This document shows, in pieces, positions 62,401-64,000 of a stretch of DNA of 64,000 bases. A model generated the notes under the pieces. It made no database searches. It saw only the letters and a program-made list of their open reading frames with translations, and was not told where the DNA came from. Position numbers and translations under genes: made by a program. Origin of the DNA: Paenibacillus sp. FSL R7-0204 (GTDB lineage Bacteria; Bacillota; Bacilli; Paenibacillales; Paenibacillaceae); assembly GCF_038002225.1 (NCBI RefSeq), contig NZ_JBBOCA010000001.1:6572001-6636000 (forward strand). The letters are read 5' to 3'. The stretch's first letter is position 1. Each line of letters starts with the position of its first letter.

Positions 62401-64000
62401 GTTTGAAGATGGATGGTGAGGGGTGGAAGCTCGCCTGCCGGGTCTCCGGCAACGGTGTCTGCAAGGTTCGAAATTCCTCCGCCAAGGCCTGTGATAAATA
62501 CATAAGGTGCAACCACAGGAACCTTCATTGTAGTTGGCGCTAAAAAGAAGGTGAGCTTGTCCAGCATCATCTTGGGAACTTCGTTAATAGGAACCTTCTT
62601 CAGTGCCAGTGACCCTTCAACTTCCAGCATGGTAACGGAAACACCGGCATCAATGCTATAAATATCATCAATGGTATTAATGGTTATATCCGCCTTAACA
62701 CCGGCTTCGTTTCCTACTAACGGGCCTAATATATCTTTGGGCAGGGCTACAGACAGTGTTGTGTTAATGCCAACAAAACCAATTTTGCTGTCTTTACTTC
62801 CATAGAGAACATCTTGAACGTTAGCTGTTAGCGAGCCTTTATAATCATAATGCTCCTCACCCTTCGATGGATCAGCAGCTTTTAACGGCATCGAAATTCT
62901 TCCGCCGAAGCTAATTCCGAAATCATCATCGTCCCGGGTCATCACACCATATTTAATATTGATCAAAAAACCGGCAATATTTTGCATCATAGAACCGGCA
63001 TCTCCGAGCTGAAGTTCAAATGCTTGAGCAGTCTTCTCGGCAACAGCCTCCCGATCCAGGGTATATTTAGTTCCATTGCCTGCTTCAAAATGCCACTTAT
63101 TATGCCAAATATTAATCGAGTTGATCACTTTGACGGTACCATCGCCTTCCAGCTTTGCACCCTTTTTGTCAACGGTCATCTTAAGAGCTTCGTTGCTGTC
63201 ATAGGTCAGGATGCTGTTGATGGTAATATCGCCATCGGCTCTGCTGGCAGAGTAATATTTTTCTTTACCCGTATCCATAAGCCTGATTTTTCCGCGAAGG
63301 GTCAACAGGATTTCTGTTTTATTTTCTTCAAATGCTATTTCTTTGTGAAGAATGCCATCTTTTTTCACGCCGCCGGATATAAATTTCTTCATTACATCTT
63401 CGTTTGTAAAACTAATATAATCATATAACTGTCTGTTGTTTGCAGCGTCTGTGAACCGGACTAGCGAAACAATACCGTAGCTTGCACTTTTATCCGCTAT
63501 TTTATTGGTGACGTCCACTTTAGTTGTGGCTTGGATTTTGGTACCGAAGGCATCGATCAGCTGTTGATTCGTAAATCTAAATTCAATGTCATACTTTCCA
63601 ACCGCCAACGTCTGATTCGTTGAGAAGGCAAGCGTTTGACCTTCCTCAACAAAACTTATTTTTCTTTTGTCAATCAGAACAGCCTCACCGCTGGATGATG
63701 AAACAAGGTACAGACTCCATCCGTCACTCCCCGCAAGGGCCTCCATCAGAACCTTCATATCGCCAGAAACGGTAAGGTTTTTGTCACCTTCATAATAAAC
63801 TGCCGCCGGGAAAACATGCTTCATTGAAACTTCCGGGAGCTTTCCTTTAACTGCAGGAATCAAAATGTTTGTGTTTGCACTATAGTCAACCACTTTATTT
63901 GTGCTAGCATCAATAATTTCTGTGGCGTTTAACGAAACGATCAGACGTTTTGATGTGATCATAGACTGTGTCTCTGCAATAATGTCAACATCCGGAATAG
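59487..64000 (-). CDS. Large dockerin-bearing surface protein, 5' end beyond the window
   Basis: The frame is open from the window end to the stop, so at least 1503 residues; a candidate ATG at 63962 is inside an open frame that continues upstream and is probably not the start. The N-terminal ~800 residues are repetitive beta-rich sequence with no named domain. Fibronectin-III-like segments lie at about 840-1050, an Ig-like BIG2-type domain at about 1280-1380 (LSQDGTIEALAPGETAIKV), and a type I dockerin at the C-terminus with two calcium loops (DTDGSGAIDKVD and DTNGDGIVDIVD). It probably docks on the cohesin-like protein encoded next to it. Confidence 0.85.
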   Translation of the reverse strand, partial: IPDVDIIAETQSMITSKRLIVSLNATEIIDASTNKVVDYSANTNILIPAVKGKLPEVSMKHVFPAAVYYEGDKNLTVSGDMKVLMEALAGSDGWSLYLVSSSSGEAVLIDKRKISFVEEGQTLAFSTNQTLAVGKYDIEFRFTNQQLIDAFGTKIQATTKVDVTNKIADKSASYGIVSLVRFTDAANNRQLYDYISFTNEDVMKKFISGGVKKDGILHKEIAFEENKTEILLTLRGKIRLMDTGKEKYYSASRADGDITINSILTYDSNEALKMTVDKKGAKLEGDGTVKVINSINIWHNKWHFEAGNGTKYTLDREAVAEKTAQAFELQLGDAGSMMQNIAGFLINIKYGVMTRDDDDFGISFGGRISMPLKAADPSKGEEHYDYKGSLTANVQDVLYGSKDSKIGFVGINTTLSVALPKDILGPLVGNEAGVKADITINTIDDIYSIDAGVSVTMLEVEGSLALKKVPINEVPKMMLDKLTFFLAPTTMKVPVVAPYVFITGLGGGISNLADTVAGDPAGELPPLTIHLQTRLLINAIIVGDFKLDAKLSGLAIEGSGHLEKDEEARLLNIQAGMNVQWISPFQLNAFGSISIHAGAIRGGITIKITEDYFYGYVYAGLFIPDSIPLLGGKEIAGVEAAVSSDFVGANFKVIGVKLGFIYYWNGDLSFGGSIDLSSRGDAVHYVHSEALDESGNLVPTTMIYGTNMRRLSTEAIAKTRAGNGVTKEINPATKDALLFEIPLRGLIKPSASEINITNPNGKRLTMVEDDNKGNGNYLVQSLDGTNYLYISVTDPSLIVGGNWSISVSTPDVYIDNFAVNSVDYMPELTGVSASTSTNTSRELNVSWTTDKQGKYSGALNVYVTKDPSIMKTIESSNIQDTSSLISIGNLELDEIESGSHVFTLPESFPEGKYHVVAMLVNHQGGMSKKITASTFTFTNPLLPRNPKSVSAVYSGDGYVKVNITGSDETATHYLVAIQDEDGVEVENSFGQFKVDSDIILKPLESQTNRPLLEEGKTYFVKVQAARIVESALKQAEYYRSTEVASSPSFVMPSTAKPQLVSVETNIDRSKDRYYLNTDQVKVTYTFDRPVKMTFNLNTEDKNTPQEYKKVWSFEESVEDGQQLIDFVAVAENRDTLQGSRSSGAIGFTVDTKAPALLLDEDVQTSLDGENVDNTVSNQVVFVGADSSYSFRGLTDPSATLTLDGTSDGIVISPDGTFVVNRKASTEDPNQTLMLKAVDDAGNETAVPVYLVNRVLSEYESIKLISDLEGSEDQPDSIELGIGGTTALSVKALRTVNGTVLKAEDVVWDVLYNQNIIRLSQDGTIEALAPGETAIKVSYRLSAFEGQDGKTVYKELSDVIKIKVKDYGYRYEVRQTQGFSLYTIYTEMNMGKATVVIGGNKQTLLYDNLKKAYIGASKELVTGEQLTAKLGFEPTVKSPVLLRGDTDGSGAIDKVDVMATLNAILDNVYNGFSSVENWMRADTNGDGIVDIVDAQLTLMEALKR

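Overview
The window reads as chromosome of a spore-forming Firmicute, most likely a Paenibacillus. This rests on a GerA-type germination operon, MocR/AraC/LytTR regulators, surface proteins with SLH domains, strong GGAGG ribosome sites and a GC-rich housekeeping background. No rRNA, tRNA, CRISPR array, transposase or integrase was seen. The strain cannot be named from the sequence.

Layout. 1-7.8 kb: the end of a substrate-binding-domain protein, then cutC, two small membrane proteins, a Nudix hydrolase, a glycerophosphodiesterase, a GGDEF protein, a histidine phosphatase and a secreted phosphodiester glycosidase. 8.0-13.4 kb: a spore germinant receptor operon A-B-C-small D-like-B with two different B permeases. 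13.35-13.6 kb: a small reverse-strand gene interrupted by an in-frame TAA. 13.7-16.2 kb: feoA and a FeoB split into separate GTPase and membrane proteins. 16.3-16.5 kb: four tandem 51-bp hairpin repeats; relatives lie at three other intergenic sites. 16.6-22.5 kb: a tightly packed six-gene cluster resembling the uncharacterised STM4011-STM4015 set (leucine-rich-repeat protein, ATP-grasp, sulfatase-like hydrolase, two radical SAM enzymes) plus an APS kinase. 22.7-29.7 kb: a netrin/TIMP-like secreted protein, a MocR regulator divergent from an EamA exporter, a lipoprotein, an AT-rich secreted orphan, a stress protein and a thioredoxin-like ferredoxin. 29.9-35.5 kb: an AraC regulator, two aldo/keto reductases, a ZIP transporter and an MsrA-MsrB fusion whose MsrB half has lost its catalytic cysteine. 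35.5-39.5 kb: an ABC exporter divergent from a LytTR regulator/GHKL kinase pair. 39.5-40.3 kb: three overlapping small genes, one of only 58 codons. 40.5-43.4 kb: a 7TM histidine kinase and a response regulator with a BTAD domain. 43.6-57.7 kb: one 4691-residue SLH-anchored surface protein made of about 24 beta-type repeats followed by nearly 2000 residues of helical repeats. 57.9-64.0 kb: an AT-richer operon encoding a large dockerin-bearing protein, cut off by the window end, and a secreted protein with a cohesin-like domain and three SLH domains.

How the genes fit together. Three candidates stand out for undescribed biology. The first is the STM401x/APS kinase cluster, whose gene content suggests building or modifying a small molecule or peptide with a sulfate or phosphate group. 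The second is the giant SLH protein next to a dedicated-looking two-component system. The third is the cohesin-SLH/dockerin operon, which looks like a minimal way to dock a large protein onto the cell wall. The 51-bp repeats are a separate non-coding signal: one copy carries a compensatory base-pair change, which points to selection on a folded structure.
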